Shown: positions 44,637-53,439 of the stretch, in pieces
Numbering within the stretch: position 1 is the stretch's first letter
How the letters are laid out: every line of letters begins with the position of its first letter
Assembly (NCBI RefSeq): GCF_028610675.1
Contig: NZ_JAQQWS010000001.1
Span: 310,001-374,000, forward strand
DNA from: Alkalihalobacillus pseudalcaliphilus
GTDB taxonomy: Bacteria > Bacillota > Bacilli > Bacillales > Bacillaceae_D
DNA length: 64,000 nt
Direction of reading: 5' to 3'
Translations under genes and position numbers: made by a program
The notes under the pieces: model-generated
What the model was told of the DNA's origin: nothing
The model's database searches: none
The model's input: the letters and a program-made list of their open reading frames with translations, nothing else

Positions 44637-44664
44637 AAAGACCTCTTTTATAGAGGCTTTTTCT
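44637..44664 (+). terminator. Probable terminator after ypjB
   Basis: AAAGACCTCT pairs with AGAGGCTTT with one bulged base (A), five-base loop, then T. Confidence 0.6.
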
Positions 44665-44694
44665 TTGACTATCTTTGACTATAGTAGGTAAAAT
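44665..44694 (+). promoter_or_regulatory. Possible promoter of the yugP-type gene
   Basis: TTGACT (44665-44670), 18 bases, TAAAAT (44689-44694). Confidence 0.45.
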
Positions 44695-44731
44695 AATGGT
44701 TACATCTTAGATAAAAGGAAGTGTTTGATTG

Positions 44732-45415
44732 ATGAATATGACAATGTTTATGATCTATTTTGCATTGCTATTAATCATTCCGTTATGGGCTCAAAGTCGT
44801 GTTAAATCGGCTTATCGAAAATATTCACAAGTCGCCAACTCTTCAGGGATGACAGGGGCTGAAGTCGCACGTAAGATTTTAAATGATAATGGATTATTTG
44901 ATGTTCGTGTAGAGGAGACTCGTGGTGTGTTAACGGACCACTATGACCCTCGTTCAAAGGTCGTTCGATTATCTTCTGATAATTTTCATGGTACATCTGT
45001 TGCAGGTGCTGCCGTGGCGGCACATGAGGTTGGACATGCTATTCAAGATGAGGAAGAGTATGCGTTTATGCGTTTTCGTTCTGCGTTAGTTCCTGTCGCT
45101 AATTTTGGTTCGAATGTATCGTTTTTCTTTATTTTAGCTGGTGTACTTATGAGTGCGTCGGGTATGCTACTTCTCGGTATTGTATTTATGGCAGCAGCTG
45201 TATTATTCCAAGTTGTGACTTTACCGGTAGAATTTGATGCTTCTAATCGAGCGATGGCACAAATGGTTTCGACGGGGATTATTCGAAATGATGAAGAACG
45301 CGAGACTAAGAAAGTATTAAACGCTGCAGCGCTAACTTATGTTGCTGCTGCTGTTGTTGCCGTACTTGAACTCGTCAGATTCATCTTGATGTATATTGGG
45401 ATGAATGATGATTAA
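44732..45415 (+). CDS. yugP: Zinc metallopeptidase of the YugP family
   Basis: A 227-residue membrane zinc protease. The metal-binding motif AAHEVGHAIQDEEEYAF is near 95-111, after an N-terminal membrane segment; two further hydrophobic stretches (FFFILAGVLMSASGMLLLGIVF-like, and the C-terminal AAVVAVLELVRFILMYIG) follow. Substrates are unknown. In B. subtilis yugP lies elsewhere, so its place between ypjB and ypjC is a rearrangement. It has its own promoter-like element and terminator. Confidence 0.92.
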   Translation: MNMTMFMIYFALLLIIPLWAQSRVKSAYRKYSQVANSSGMTGAEVARKILNDNGLFDVRVEETRGVLTDHYDPRSKVVRLSSDNFHGTSVAGAAVAAHEVGHAIQDEEEYAFMRFRSALVPVANFGSNVSFFFILAGVLMSASGMLLLGIVFMAAAVLFQVVTLPVEFDASNRAMAQMVSTGIIRNDEERETKKVLNAAALTYVAAAVVAVLELVRFILMYIGMNDD

Positions 45416-45422
45416 TAGTAGT

Positions 45423-45450
45423 AAAAAAACCGCTATATGGCGGTTTTTTT
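45423..45450 (+). terminator. Terminator after yugP
   Basis: AAAAAACCGC (45424-45433) pairs with GCGGTTTTTT (45440-45449); the symmetric A/T flanks may also serve the - strand ypjC transcript. Confidence 0.85.
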
Positions 45451-45519
45451 ATGAAAAATTTTAAATTAAAGAAAATGTTATGGTGTATATAACAAAATCT
45501 ACTTTGAAGCAACTTTGGC

Positions 45520-45735
45520 ACCAAAACAAACATGACGAAGCACCATGCACCTCGCCACCAACAAAAATGGAATTAGTGCCGACTATTTTAACATGGCACT
45601 TTTATAACTCCATCACCATCAGTAGTTGCACGCACAAAAAGGGAGCAGTGTGCTGTTAAGTCATTTATCGCAAGATGGATGACCAACTAACTTCAAGGCA
45701 CAACCCATCGCCTCTAAGCAACATTCATACATCAT
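45520..45735. repeat. Dispersed repeat, type B near-full copy
   Basis: Parallel to 23196-23405 over about 200 bases: CGCCACCAACAAAAATGG, AACTCCATCACCATCAGTAG, GGGAGCAGTGTGCTGTTAAG, ATCGCAAGATGGATGACC, TTCAAGGCACAACCCATCGC, ending ACATTCATACA. It lies between the yugP terminator and the end of ypjC. No gene was seen. Confidence 0.65.
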
Positions 45736-45743
45736 CATTCGGT

Positions 45744-46619
45744 TTAATCACTTTTTAAAGGGCGTTTGTATTCGTCTAAGGTAAAGCCTTCACCAATAAC
45801 ATCTTGCACATCATTAACTGTTGCGAAAGCGTGTGGATCAATTTGCTCTACTAATGTTTTTAAGCGAATAAGCTCATTTCGGCCAACGACACAGTATAAG
45901 ATTTCTTTATCACTCCCACTAAAGCTCCCTTTACCTTTTAAAATGGTAGCCCCACGATCCATCTCTGTTAAAATCTTTTGAGCAATTTCCGTATTCTTTT
46001 CTGAAATAATAAAGGCTGCTTTTGCTGAATAGGCACCTTGTTGAATAAAATCAATGACACGAGCGGCAATAAAAACAGCAACAAGTGTGTACATCGCCTC
46101 TCGGTAATTTAAATAGATAAGCGAACTTGTAATGACGATGGCATCAAAAGCAAACATCGTTTTCCCCATGCTCCACCCTAAATACTTAAAGCCGAGCTTA
46201 GCGATAATATCTACGCCACCTGTCGTCCCTCCAAATCGAAAGACAATTCCAAGTCCTACCCCTATAAATACACCTGCAAATAACGCAGCAAGGGTCATAT
46301 CATCTTGAAGTGGTAAGTAAATAACAGGAAAGCGCTGAAACAACTCTAAAAATACAGAAACGCTTAATGTACCAATAACCGTATAAATAAATGTTGTTCT
46401 ACCTAATATTTTCCATCCGATTATAAGGATGGGAATATTAAGAACTAAATTGGAGATGGCAGGATTGAAGGAAAAAAGAAAATATAAGATTAATGTTATG
46501 CCTGTGAATCCACCATCAGCTAATGAATTCTCCATATTAAAATAGACTAAACCAAAAGAGAGAATCGCAGAGCCAAGTAAAATCATTAAAATATCAATCC
46601 ATTTAATTTGTCGTTTCAA
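45744..46619 (-). CDS. ypjC: YitT-family membrane protein YpjC
   Basis: A 291-residue protein with five or six membrane helices (GSAILSFGLVYFNMENSLADGG is the typical YitT start) and a C-terminal soluble DUF2179-type domain (about 215-280). Transport or sensing roles are proposed for the family, none proven. AAGGAGG lies upstream of the ATG on the - strand. It is the only long gene on this strand. Confidence 0.9.
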   Translation of the reverse strand: MKRQIKWIDILMILLGSAILSFGLVYFNMENSLADGGFTGITLILYFLFSFNPAISNLVLNIPILIIGWKILGRTTFIYTVIGTLSVSVFLELFQRFPVIYLPLQDDMTLAALFAGVFIGVGLGIVFRFGGTTGGVDIIAKLGFKYLGWSMGKTMFAFDAIVITSSLIYLNYREAMYTLVAVFIAARVIDFIQQGAYSAKAAFIISEKNTEIAQKILTEMDRGATILKGKGSFSGSDKEILYCVVGRNELIRLKTLVEQIDPHAFATVNDVQDVIGEGFTLDEYKRPLKSD

Positions 46620-46716
46620 AGAATAATCCTCCTTATTTCATGAGTAATTGTTCAGTATGTACGTATTAATTTTCACATGATAAACAGTCTTGATAAACAA
46701 GCTAGGATGCCATTCT

Positions 46717-46745
46717 ATTATAGTCAAAGTAAGATTTTTCGGCAA
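46717..46745 (-). promoter_or_regulatory. Sigma-A promoter of ypjC
   Basis: On the - strand: TTGCCG (46745-46740), 17 bases, TATAAT (46722-46717), about 98 bases before the ypjC start. Confidence 0.6.
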
Positions 46746-46760
46746 ATAGGTTTTTAGTAT

Positions 46761-46789
46761 TTGTCAAAACGAACAGGATTCGCTAACAT
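46761..46789 (+). promoter_or_regulatory. Possible promoter of ypjD-dapB and following genes
   Basis: TTGTCA (46761-46766), 17 bases, TAACAT (46784-46789), 24 bases before ypjD. It diverges from the ypjC promoter. Confidence 0.4.
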
Positions 46790-46812
46790 GGGAGTAGGAG
46801 GGAGTTCATACC

Positions 46813-47163
46813 GTGAAAGAACAATCGATGCAAGATATGCAAAAACGTGTAGATGAATATATAGGACAATTTAAAGAAGGTTATTTTAGCCCACTTGCGA
46901 TGCTTGCCCGTTTAACGGAGGAGTTAGGGGAGCTTGCTCGTGAAGTGAATCATTATTACGGGGAAAAGCCGAAAAAAAGTGATGAAGAAGAAAAGTCGAT
47001 GGAGCAGGAGATGGGCGATTTATTATTTGTCCTTATCTGCTTAGCGAATTCTTTACATATTGATTTAGATGAAGCATTTGATTTAGTAATGAACAAATTT
47101 GAGACAAGAGATAAAGATCGATGGACGAGAATTGAAAAGGAGTCAGAACAAGATGACAATTAA
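46813..47163 (+). CDS. ypjD: MazG-like nucleotide pyrophosphohydrolase YpjD
   Basis: A small (116-residue) all-helical pyrophosphatase of the MazG/dUTPase-like superfamily, with metal-binding acidic pairs in LTEELGELAREVNH and EQEMGDLLFVLICLAN. The substrate is probably a non-canonical nucleotide, unproven. The start is GTG after GGAGGGAG. It overlaps dapB by 11 bases. Confidence 0.9.
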   Translation: MKEQSMQDMQKRVDEYIGQFKEGYFSPLAMLARLTEELGELAREVNHYYGEKPKKSDEEEKSMEQEMGDLLFVLICLANSLHIDLDEAFDLVMNKFETRDKDRWTRIEKESEQDDN

Positions 47164-47950
47164 AGTAGTAATTGCAGGGCATCGAGGTAACATGGGGAAG
47201 TCAGCGGTACAAATGGTTTCTAACCAAGAGCAATTTGAACTGGTTGCTGTTGTTGATTCTAAACACGCCGGTAAAAAAATGCATGAGGTTCAAGGGGCTG
47301 AACCGTTAGATATTCCGATTTATGAGGATATCGACCTTTGTTTTGGAGAGAGATCTCCAGATGTTCTCATTGATTTAACGACACCGGCTTATGGAAAGAA
47401 ACATATGGAAAGTGCGTTTGCACACGGGGTTCGTCCTGTTGTAGGCACGACAGGTTTTACGGAAGAAGATATTGAAGCATTACGTCATACAGCTCAAGAA
47501 AAAGGCTTAGGTGCGATTATCGCTCCGAATTTTGCGATTGGTGCTATTTTAATGATGAAGTTTGCTCAATCAGCTGCCAAGTATATGGAGGATGTTGAGA
47601 TTATTGAGCGTCATCACGACCGAAAATTAGACGCACCATCAGGAACGGCGATAAAAACAGCTCAATTAATTTCGGAGGTGCGTGAGGCCAAGGTACAAGG
47701 GCACCCTGAAGAAAAAGAAGATTTACCTGGTGCAAGAGGTGCTGATTTTGAAGGAATGAAAATTCATAGTGTTCGCTTGCCTGGGCTTGTTGCTCATCAG
47801 GAAGTGATTTTTGGCAGCGTTGGGCAAACCTTAACGATTCGCCATGATTCCATCAACCGTGAATCCTTTATGCCTGGCGTAAAATTAGCAGTTGAAACGG
47901 TTATGAACTTAGATACACTCGTATATGGTTTAGAAAATATCATCGATTAA
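47153..47950 (+). CDS. dapB: 4-hydroxy-tetrahydrodipicolinate reductase
   Basis: Lysine and diaminopimelate pathway enzyme that also feeds spore dipicolinate. The 265 residues have the nucleotide motif IAGHRGNMGKSAV, VGTTGFTEED, APNFAIGAILMMKFA, the catalytic block IIERHHDRKLDAPSGTA and a C-terminal SFMPGVKLAV. ATG 47153 follows AAAGGAG inside the end of ypjD; an in-frame start at 47099 would lie well inside ypjD. Confidence 0.96.
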   Translation: MTIKVVIAGHRGNMGKSAVQMVSNQEQFELVAVVDSKHAGKKMHEVQGAEPLDIPIYEDIDLCFGERSPDVLIDLTTPAYGKKHMESAFAHGVRPVVGTTGFTEEDIEALRHTAQEKGLGAIIAPNFAIGAILMMKFAQSAAKYMEDVEIIERHHDRKLDAPSGTAIKTAQLISEVREAKVQGHPEEKEDLPGARGADFEGMKIHSVRLPGLVAHQEVIFGSVGQTLTIRHDSINRESFMPGVKLAVETVMNLDTLVYGLENIID

Positions 47951-47973
47951 GTTGAAAAAGGGAGAGGAACTTC

Positions 47974-48390
47974 ATGAAAATCGCTTTAATTGCTCACGAT
48001 AAAAAGAAAGATAGAATGGTCCAATTTACAATTGCTTACGAGCAAATTCTTGCCAATCATGAATTATATGGAACTGGAACAACAGGTACAAGGATTATGG
48101 AAGCAACCAATTTACATGTACACCGTTTTAAATCAGGTCCTCTTGGAGGTGATCAACAAATTGGTGCGTTAGTAGCGGAAAATCAATTTGACTTGATTAT
48201 ATTCTTAAGGGATCCATTAACTTCACAGCCGCATGAACCTGATGTTTCCGCGTTAATTCGTTTATGTGATGTTCATGAAGTGCCACTTGCGACTAATATC
48301 GGTACGGCTGAAGTACTTATTAAAGGATTAGAACGTGGTGATTTAAAATGGCGTCAAATTATTCATGAGCAGGAGCAGAATTATGAGTAA
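47974..48390 (+). CDS. mgsA: Methylglyoxal synthase
   Basis: Turns dihydroxyacetone phosphate into methylglyoxal, a glycolytic overflow route. The 138 residues have IALIAHDKKKDRM, the phosphate-binding GTGTTGTRI, FKSGPLGGDQQIGALV and the catalytic Asp region FLRDPLTSQPHEPD. It overlaps bshB1 by eight bases; the neighbouring bacillithiol genes help detoxify its product. Confidence 0.96.
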   Translation: MKIALIAHDKKKDRMVQFTIAYEQILANHELYGTGTTGTRIMEATNLHVHRFKSGPLGGDQQIGALVAENQFDLIIFLRDPLTSQPHEPDVSALIRLCDVHEVPLATNIGTAEVLIKGLERGDLKWRQIIHEQEQNYE

Positions 48391-49081
48391 GTTAGATGTG
48401 TTGGCAATAGGGGCTCATCCTGATGATATAGAAATTGGGATGGGTGCCACGATTGCGAAGTGGGTAGAGGAAGGAAAAAAGGTGGGGGTATGCTCGTTAA
48501 CATATGCAGAGTTATCTTCTAACGGGACAGTGGAGTTACGTCAAGAAGAAGCCAAACAAGCAGCCCGGATTTTAGGTGTCAATTCATTACTCCAGTTAGA
48601 TTTTTCAGATCGAGGCTTGAAGAAATATAATAAAGAGCAATTCGATCAAGTCGTGGATTTAATTCGTTGTTATCAACCGCGTCTCGTTTTTGCCCCATAT
48701 TGGGTTGACCGTCACCCTGATCATAGTGATTGTTTTGAGATTGTTAAAGAGGCCATTTTTAATGCTGGGATTCGTCACTATCAAACGACGAATCACTTTG
48801 AGAATCATCGTGTGGAACAATTTTATACATATTTTATTAATGGCACACATCGACCTGATTTTGTGTTAGATGTAAGTGCTTTTTATGAGAAGAAGATGAG
48901 GGCTTTACATGCTTATCAAAGTCAATTTCAGAAAACGACTGATGAGGCAGTGGATACGCCGTTAACGAATGGTTATGTAAAAGCAGTGGAGGCACGTGAC
49001 ACGTTATTTGGACATGAAGTCGGCGTGCCTTATGCTGAAGGGTTTAAAGCGCTCAAACCACTTAAAATAGACACTTTATAA
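48383..49081 (+). CDS. bshB1: Bacillithiol synthesis deacetylase BshB1
   Basis: Zinc-dependent deacetylase of N-acetylglucosaminyl-L-malate, the second step to bacillithiol. The 232 residues of the LmbE/PIG-L fold have the zinc motif GAHPDDIEIGMG and the later zinc and catalytic region PYWVDRHPDHSDC. ATG 48383 follows GCAGGAGC. bshA follows 13 bases downstream, the conserved pair. Confidence 0.95.
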   Translation: MSKLDVLAIGAHPDDIEIGMGATIAKWVEEGKKVGVCSLTYAELSSNGTVELRQEEAKQAARILGVNSLLQLDFSDRGLKKYNKEQFDQVVDLIRCYQPRLVFAPYWVDRHPDHSDCFEIVKEAIFNAGIRHYQTTNHFENHRVEQFYTYFINGTHRPDFVLDVSAFYEKKMRALHAYQSQFQKTTDEAVDTPLTNGYVKAVEARDTLFGHEVGVPYAEGFKALKPLKIDTL

Positions 49082-49094
49082 AAGAGGATAAATA

Positions 49095-50225
49095 ATGAAA
49101 AAGTTAAAAATAGGGATAAGCTGCTATCCAACCGTTGGCGGATCGGGTGTCGTAGCGACAGAACTTGGGAAATTACTAGCTGAAAGAGGTCATGAGGTTC
49201 ATTTTATCACATCAAGTGTTCCTTTTCGCCTCGATCGCGTCTATCCAAACATTTACTATCATGAAGTAGAGGTTAACCAGTATGCTGTTTTTCAATATCC
49301 GCCGTATGACTTAACATTAGCGAGTCGCATGGCTGAGGTAGCTAAAAGAGAAAAGCTGGATATTTTACACGTACATTATGCCCTTCCACATGCGATATGT
49401 GCGATTTTAGCGAAACAAATGGTAGGAGACCATCTAAAAATCGTCACAACTCTACATGGAACAGATATTACCGTTCTTGGTTATGATCCTTCCTTAGTCG
49501 AGCTAATTCGGTTAGGGATAGAGAAGTCAGATATAGTAACAGCGGTATCGAAAAACTTGATTGCTCAAACGAAAGAGCTAGTCAAGACCGAAAAGGAAAT
49601 TATACCCGTTTATAATTTTATTGATGAACGTACGTACCGAAGAAAAGATGTAATGGATTTACGGAAGCAATATCAAATTGAAGAACAGGAAAAAGTATTT
49701 ATTCATATTTCTAATTTTCGACCTGTTAAAAGAGTATTAGATGTTGTCAAAGCCTTTCATAAGGTTTCAAAAAGAGTAGAGGCAAAACTATTACTTATTG
49801 GGAATGGCCCGGATTTAGCGGCGGTTAGAGACTGGGTTGAACAAAATGGATTATCAGAGCGCGTTCTTTTACTTGGAAACCAAAAACATATAGCAGAATT
49901 ATTATCAATGAGTGATGTTTTCTTTTTACTTAGTGAAAAAGAAAGCTTTGGATTAGTTGCTTTAGAAGCGATGTCTTGTGGCGTTCCAGTAATCGGTACA
50001 AATATTGGTGGTATTCCTGAAGTGGTTATAGACGGAGAGACTGGGTTTTTATGTGAAGTTGGTCAGATTGATCGAATTGTCGAAAAAGCGCTGGAACTTG
50101 TTTCCGACCAAGAATTATACGAAAGAATGCAAGAAGCGGGCGTAAAAAGAGCCAATACATTATTCCATGCCGAAACGATCGTAAAGCAATACGAGAATAT
50201 ATATCGACAAGTTATTCAAAATTAA
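49095..50225 (+). CDS. bshA: Bacillithiol synthesis glycosyltransferase BshA
   Basis: GT4-family enzyme joining UDP-GlcNAc and L-malate, the first step to bacillithiol. The 376 residues have SCYPTVGGSGVVATELG at the N-terminus, VTTLHGTDITVLG, and the C-terminal nucleotide-sugar region EKESFGLVALEAMSCGVPVI. Located in a ypjD-dapB-mgsA-bshB1-bshA-cca-birA run without terminators. Confidence 0.96.
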   Translation: MKKLKIGISCYPTVGGSGVVATELGKLLAERGHEVHFITSSVPFRLDRVYPNIYYHEVEVNQYAVFQYPPYDLTLASRMAEVAKREKLDILHVHYALPHAICAILAKQMVGDHLKIVTTLHGTDITVLGYDPSLVELIRLGIEKSDIVTAVSKNLIAQTKELVKTEKEIIPVYNFIDERTYRRKDVMDLRKQYQIEEQEKVFIHISNFRPVKRVLDVVKAFHKVSKRVEAKLLLIGNGPDLAAVRDWVEQNGLSERVLLLGNQKHIAELLSMSDVFFLLSEKESFGLVALEAMSCGVPVIGTNIGGIPEVVIDGETGFLCEVGQIDRIVEKALELVSDQELYERMQEAGVKRANTLFHAETIVKQYENIYRQVIQN

Positions 50226-50238
50226 GGGGGTGCTTGCG

Positions 50239-51375
50239 GTGGAAGAGATTTGGAAGGCTAGCCAAAGGTTAATGAATGAAATCAATGTGTTAGGGTTTCA
50301 AGCCTATATCGTTGGAGGGGCAGTGCGAGACTATTTATTAAAACGTCCAATAGCCGATGTCGATCTCGTCACTACAGCAGCTCCGAGTGAATTATTAACG
50401 CATTTTCCAAAAAGTTTTCAATTAAATAATCAACATGACACCGTATTAATAAAAGCGAATAACGTTTGGTTTGAAGTTACGACTCAAAATGGAGTTAGTT
50501 TGGAAGAGGACTTGAAGAGCAGGGACTTTACGATAAATAGTATGGCTCTTTCAAATGAACGAGAACTGATCGATCCGTATCATGGTCAAAAAGATTTAGA
50601 GCTTAGGCAGATCCGATCAACGGAACCGATGAAAAGTATGGCGAGTGATCCTTTAAGAATGCTCCGAGCGATTCGTTTTACAGCAGAGCTTGGATTTGAA
50701 TTAGATGTACATGTGGAAGAGGCGATTGCAGTCTATGTTGCCGACCTGCAAAACGTGGCGATGGAACGAATCGTGAAAGAAATAGAAAAGATTTGGAGAG
50801 GATCCCACTTTAAAGAAGCGACTCAGACGGAGGCTGCAGCAACAATCTTAAAAAATCTCCCATTATGTGCATTTAATGATGAGGAAATGAGCAGGCTTCA
50901 CATGTGGGACAACCCGATCATCGAAAACGAACTTTTTATATGGAGCTCTATATTTCTCTTAAAAGGTTGGTCAAAGTTGACTGCTCCAAAGTTGCCTTTA
51001 TCTAAGAATCTTATTAAAGGTGTACACAAGCGCTTGCTTGCCTATCAAGAACGTTATGAGCAACGTTGGAATGTTGATTCCCTGTATCAGTTTGGTATTG
51101 AGGTCGCATTAGATGTTGAGGATTTGCGAAAAAGCTTTGGTTTCTCCACTATTTCCGCTCAACAATTACACGAGATGGTCAATGCGATGGCGATTAGATC
51201 AAGGAAAGACCTTCGTATAGATGGACGTTCTCTAATGGCTGCCTACCCTGAGAAAAACCCTGGGGTCTGGATTGAAACATGTTTAAGGATTGCTGAGACA
51301 CTTGTATTGCATGAAGAAGTAGAAAATGACGCGGAATTAATACTTGCGGCACTAAAAAGGAGAGAGTGTGGTTGA
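50239..51375 (+). CDS. cca: CCA tRNA nucleotidyltransferase
   Basis: Adds or repairs the 3' CCA of tRNAs. The 378-residue class II enzyme has the nucleotidyltransferase motif YIVGGAVRDYLLKRPIADVDL, followed by RDFTINSMALS, DPLRMLRAIRF and helical tRNA-binding C-terminal domains. I use GTG 50239, eight bases after AAGGGGG; GTG 50230 overlaps that site. The stop overlaps the birA start (TTGA). Confidence 0.94.
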   Translation: MEEIWKASQRLMNEINVLGFQAYIVGGAVRDYLLKRPIADVDLVTTAAPSELLTHFPKSFQLNNQHDTVLIKANNVWFEVTTQNGVSLEEDLKSRDFTINSMALSNERELIDPYHGQKDLELRQIRSTEPMKSMASDPLRMLRAIRFTAELGFELDVHVEEAIAVYVADLQNVAMERIVKEIEKIWRGSHFKEATQTEAAATILKNLPLCAFNDEEMSRLHMWDNPIIENELFIWSSIFLLKGWSKLTAPKLPLSKNLIKGVHKRLLAYQERYEQRWNVDSLYQFGIEVALDVEDLRKSFGFSTISAQQLHEMVNAMAIRSRKDLRIDGRSLMAAYPEKNPGVWIETCLRIAETLVLHEEVENDAELILAALKRRECG

Positions 51376-52355
51376 AGGAAAAATTAGTAAGACTTCTTGT
51401 GGAAGCAAATGGACAGTTTTTATCGGGGGAAAAAATAAGTGAACAACTAAACTGTTCTCGTACAGCAGTTTGGAAACATATTGAATCATTACGTCAAGAT
51501 GGGTATGAACTAGAGTCTGCTCCTCGTAAAGGCTATCGTTTTATCTCTCAACCTGATCAAATTAAAGCTCATGATATTAAGATTCATCTACATACCGACA
51601 ATATCGGACAAACCATACATTATTATGAACAAATTACAACGACACAAAAGGCTGCCATGAAGCTGGCTCAAGAAGGAGCGGGCGATGGAGAGCTGGTCAT
51701 CAGTAATCACCAGACAGAGGGTAAAGGAAGATTAGGACGGGTTTGGGAAACCGAACAGCAAAAAGCGATCACGATGAGCTTAATATTAAAACCTAAGATT
51801 CATCCAACGAAAGTGCCGCAGCTCACGTTACTCGCGGCCGTTGCGGTTTCAAGAGCCTTACAGCAAGCTACCAAGCTTCCTGTTACTATTAAATGGCCGA
51901 ATGATTTATTAATAAACGGCAAGAAGTTAGTCGGGATATTAACGGAAATGCAAGCGGAGCCAGAACGAGTTTCCACGGTCATCGTTGGTATTGGTATTAA
52001 TGTGAATCAGAGCTATGAAGATTTTCATCGTGAATTACAAGAAAAGGCAACATCGTTATTGATTGCATCGGATCAATCGTTTAAACGCTCAGAAATCGTT
52101 GCTGCCGTATTAAATGAATTTGAACGCTTATATGACCAATATTTATCGGAAGGTTTTGCCCCAATTAAAGCTTTGTGGGAGGATAACGCTGAAAGTATTG
52201 GCAAACAAATCATTGCTCATACTGCACAAGGAAGTTATACAGGCTATGCCAAAGGAATAACAGATGACGGAGTCCTTGAATTAGTTGAAGCGAATGGTCA
52301 AATAAGGCACATCTATTCAGCCGATATCGAAATCCCTTCCATAGAATTGAATTAA
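51372..52355 (+). CDS. birA: Biotin ligase and biotin operon repressor
   Basis: Attaches biotin to acetyl-CoA carboxylase and represses biotin genes. The 327 residues have an N-terminal winged helix (about 1-65; SRTAVWKHIESLRQDGYE) and the ligase domain with the biotin loop EGKGRLGRVWE and KWPNDLLINGKKLVGIL. I prefer TTG 51372, nine bases after AGGAG, over GTG 51366, which is too close. Confidence 0.94.
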   Translation: MKEKLVRLLVEANGQFLSGEKISEQLNCSRTAVWKHIESLRQDGYELESAPRKGYRFISQPDQIKAHDIKIHLHTDNIGQTIHYYEQITTTQKAAMKLAQEGAGDGELVISNHQTEGKGRLGRVWETEQQKAITMSLILKPKIHPTKVPQLTLLAAVAVSRALQQATKLPVTIKWPNDLLINGKKLVGILTEMQAEPERVSTVIVGIGINVNQSYEDFHRELQEKATSLLIASDQSFKRSEIVAAVLNEFERLYDQYLSEGFAPIKALWEDNAESIGKQIIAHTAQGSYTGYAKGITDDGVLELVEANGQIRHIYSADIEIPSIELN

Positions 52356-52372
52356 TTGTTATACTAGGAGTA

Positions 52373-52410
52373 ATTGGGCTGTATCATTCGAACAGCACCG
52401 ATTTTTATTT
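52373..52410 (+). terminator. Probable terminator after birA
   Basis: GGGCTGT pairs with ACAGCACC around a nine-base loop, followed by TTTTTATTT. Confidence 0.6.
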
Positions 52411-52429
52411 GAATAACGAGTTACAATCA

Positions 52430-52562
52430 AATCGGATCTGCCTTGATCCAATAAGGACTAGGACAGAGGGATTCAGAACAAGCTCAAGAAGCAAGGCTTA
52501 TTTCCTTGTTTTCTTTCGTAAGCATCCTTCTACCTCCATGTATGAGTAGAGATGCTTTTTTG
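52430..52562 (+). promoter_or_regulatory. Structured leader with attenuator-like terminator before panB
   Basis: Three hairpins in a row: 52430-52473 (AATC/GATT, TCTG/CAGA, CCTT/AAGG with an asymmetric bulge), about 52489-52512 (AAGCAAGG with CCTTGTTTT), and a very strong one at 52520-52557 (AAGCATC/GATGCTT and TCTAC/GTAGA) followed by TTTTTTG. The last is 40 bases before panB, leaving no room for a promoter downstream, so panBCD transcription must read through it. The known 'pan' RNA motif occurs before B. subtilis panB, but I cannot confirm a match. Confidence 0.55.
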
Positions 52563-52602
52563 TTGGTTTGAATCGCCTCTTCATTACGAAGGGAGTAGGG
52601 GT

Positions 52603-53433
52603 ATGAAAACAACAGCTAGCTTTATGAAAATGAAAAGGAATCAAGAAAAAATTGCGATGATGACGGCTTATGATGCACCATCAGCAAAGCTTGTTGAGGA
52701 AGCGGGAATGGACTTAATTTTAGTTGGGGATTCATTAGGAATGGTTGTCCTTGGTTATGATTCAACGGTTCCTGTAACGCTCTGTGACATGGTCATGCAT
52801 ACGAAGGCTGTAAAACGCGGTGCTAAAAATACCTTTGTTGTGACGGATATGCCATTTTTAAGTTATCATGCATCTTTAGAAGAAACGTTTCAATCTGCGA
52901 AGAGCTTAATGCAGGATGCTCAAGCGGATGCGGTTAAATTAGAAGGTGCTGGTGAGGTTGTTACCGCAATTGATAAATTGACAAACGCAGGAGTTCCTGT
53001 TATGGCCCATCTTGGTTTAATGCCACAATCGGTCGGTGTCTTGGGCGGTTATAAAGTACAAGGGAAAGATGAGGAAAGTGCAGCTAGGCTGTTAGAAGAT
53101 ACGAAGGCAGTTGAGGCTGCAGGAGCTTTTGCGGTTGTATTAGAGTGTGTTCCTGAATCTGTGGCTGGTTGGATAACGGAACAAGTGAATATACCGGTTA
53201 TCGGAATTGGGGCAGGCGTTCAAACGGACGGTCAAGTTCTTGTCTATCATGATGTGATTGGTTATGGAAGTGGACATGTGCCGAAGTTTGTTAAGAAATA
53301 TGCCAATGTTGCTGATACAATTGGTACAGCTGTTACGTCTTATGTTGAAGAAGTGAAAGCACAAAAGTTCCCGCAAAAAGAACATAGTTTTCATGCGGAT
53401 GTAAAACAAGTACAGCTCTATGGAGGAAAATAG
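52603..53433 (+). CDS. panB: Ketopantoate hydroxymethyltransferase
   Basis: First pantothenate step, adding a hydroxymethyl group to 2-oxoisovalerate. The 276 residues have MMTAYDAPSAKLVEEAGMD, LVGDSLGMVVLGYDSTVPVT, KLEGAGEVVTAIDKL, HLGLMPQSV and the catalytic region VLECVPESVAGWI. ATG 52603 follows GGGAGTAGGGG; an in-frame start at 52552 lies in the preceding terminator. Confidence 0.96.
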   Translation: MKTTASFMKMKRNQEKIAMMTAYDAPSAKLVEEAGMDLILVGDSLGMVVLGYDSTVPVTLCDMVMHTKAVKRGAKNTFVVTDMPFLSYHASLEETFQSAKSLMQDAQADAVKLEGAGEVVTAIDKLTNAGVPVMAHLGLMPQSVGVLGGYKVQGKDEESAARLLEDTKAVEAAGAFAVVLECVPESVAGWITEQVNIPVIGIGAGVQTDGQVLVYHDVIGYGSGHVPKFVKKYANVADTIGTAVTSYVEEVKAQKFPQKEHSFHADVKQVQLYGGK

Positions 53434-53439
53434 AGATTC

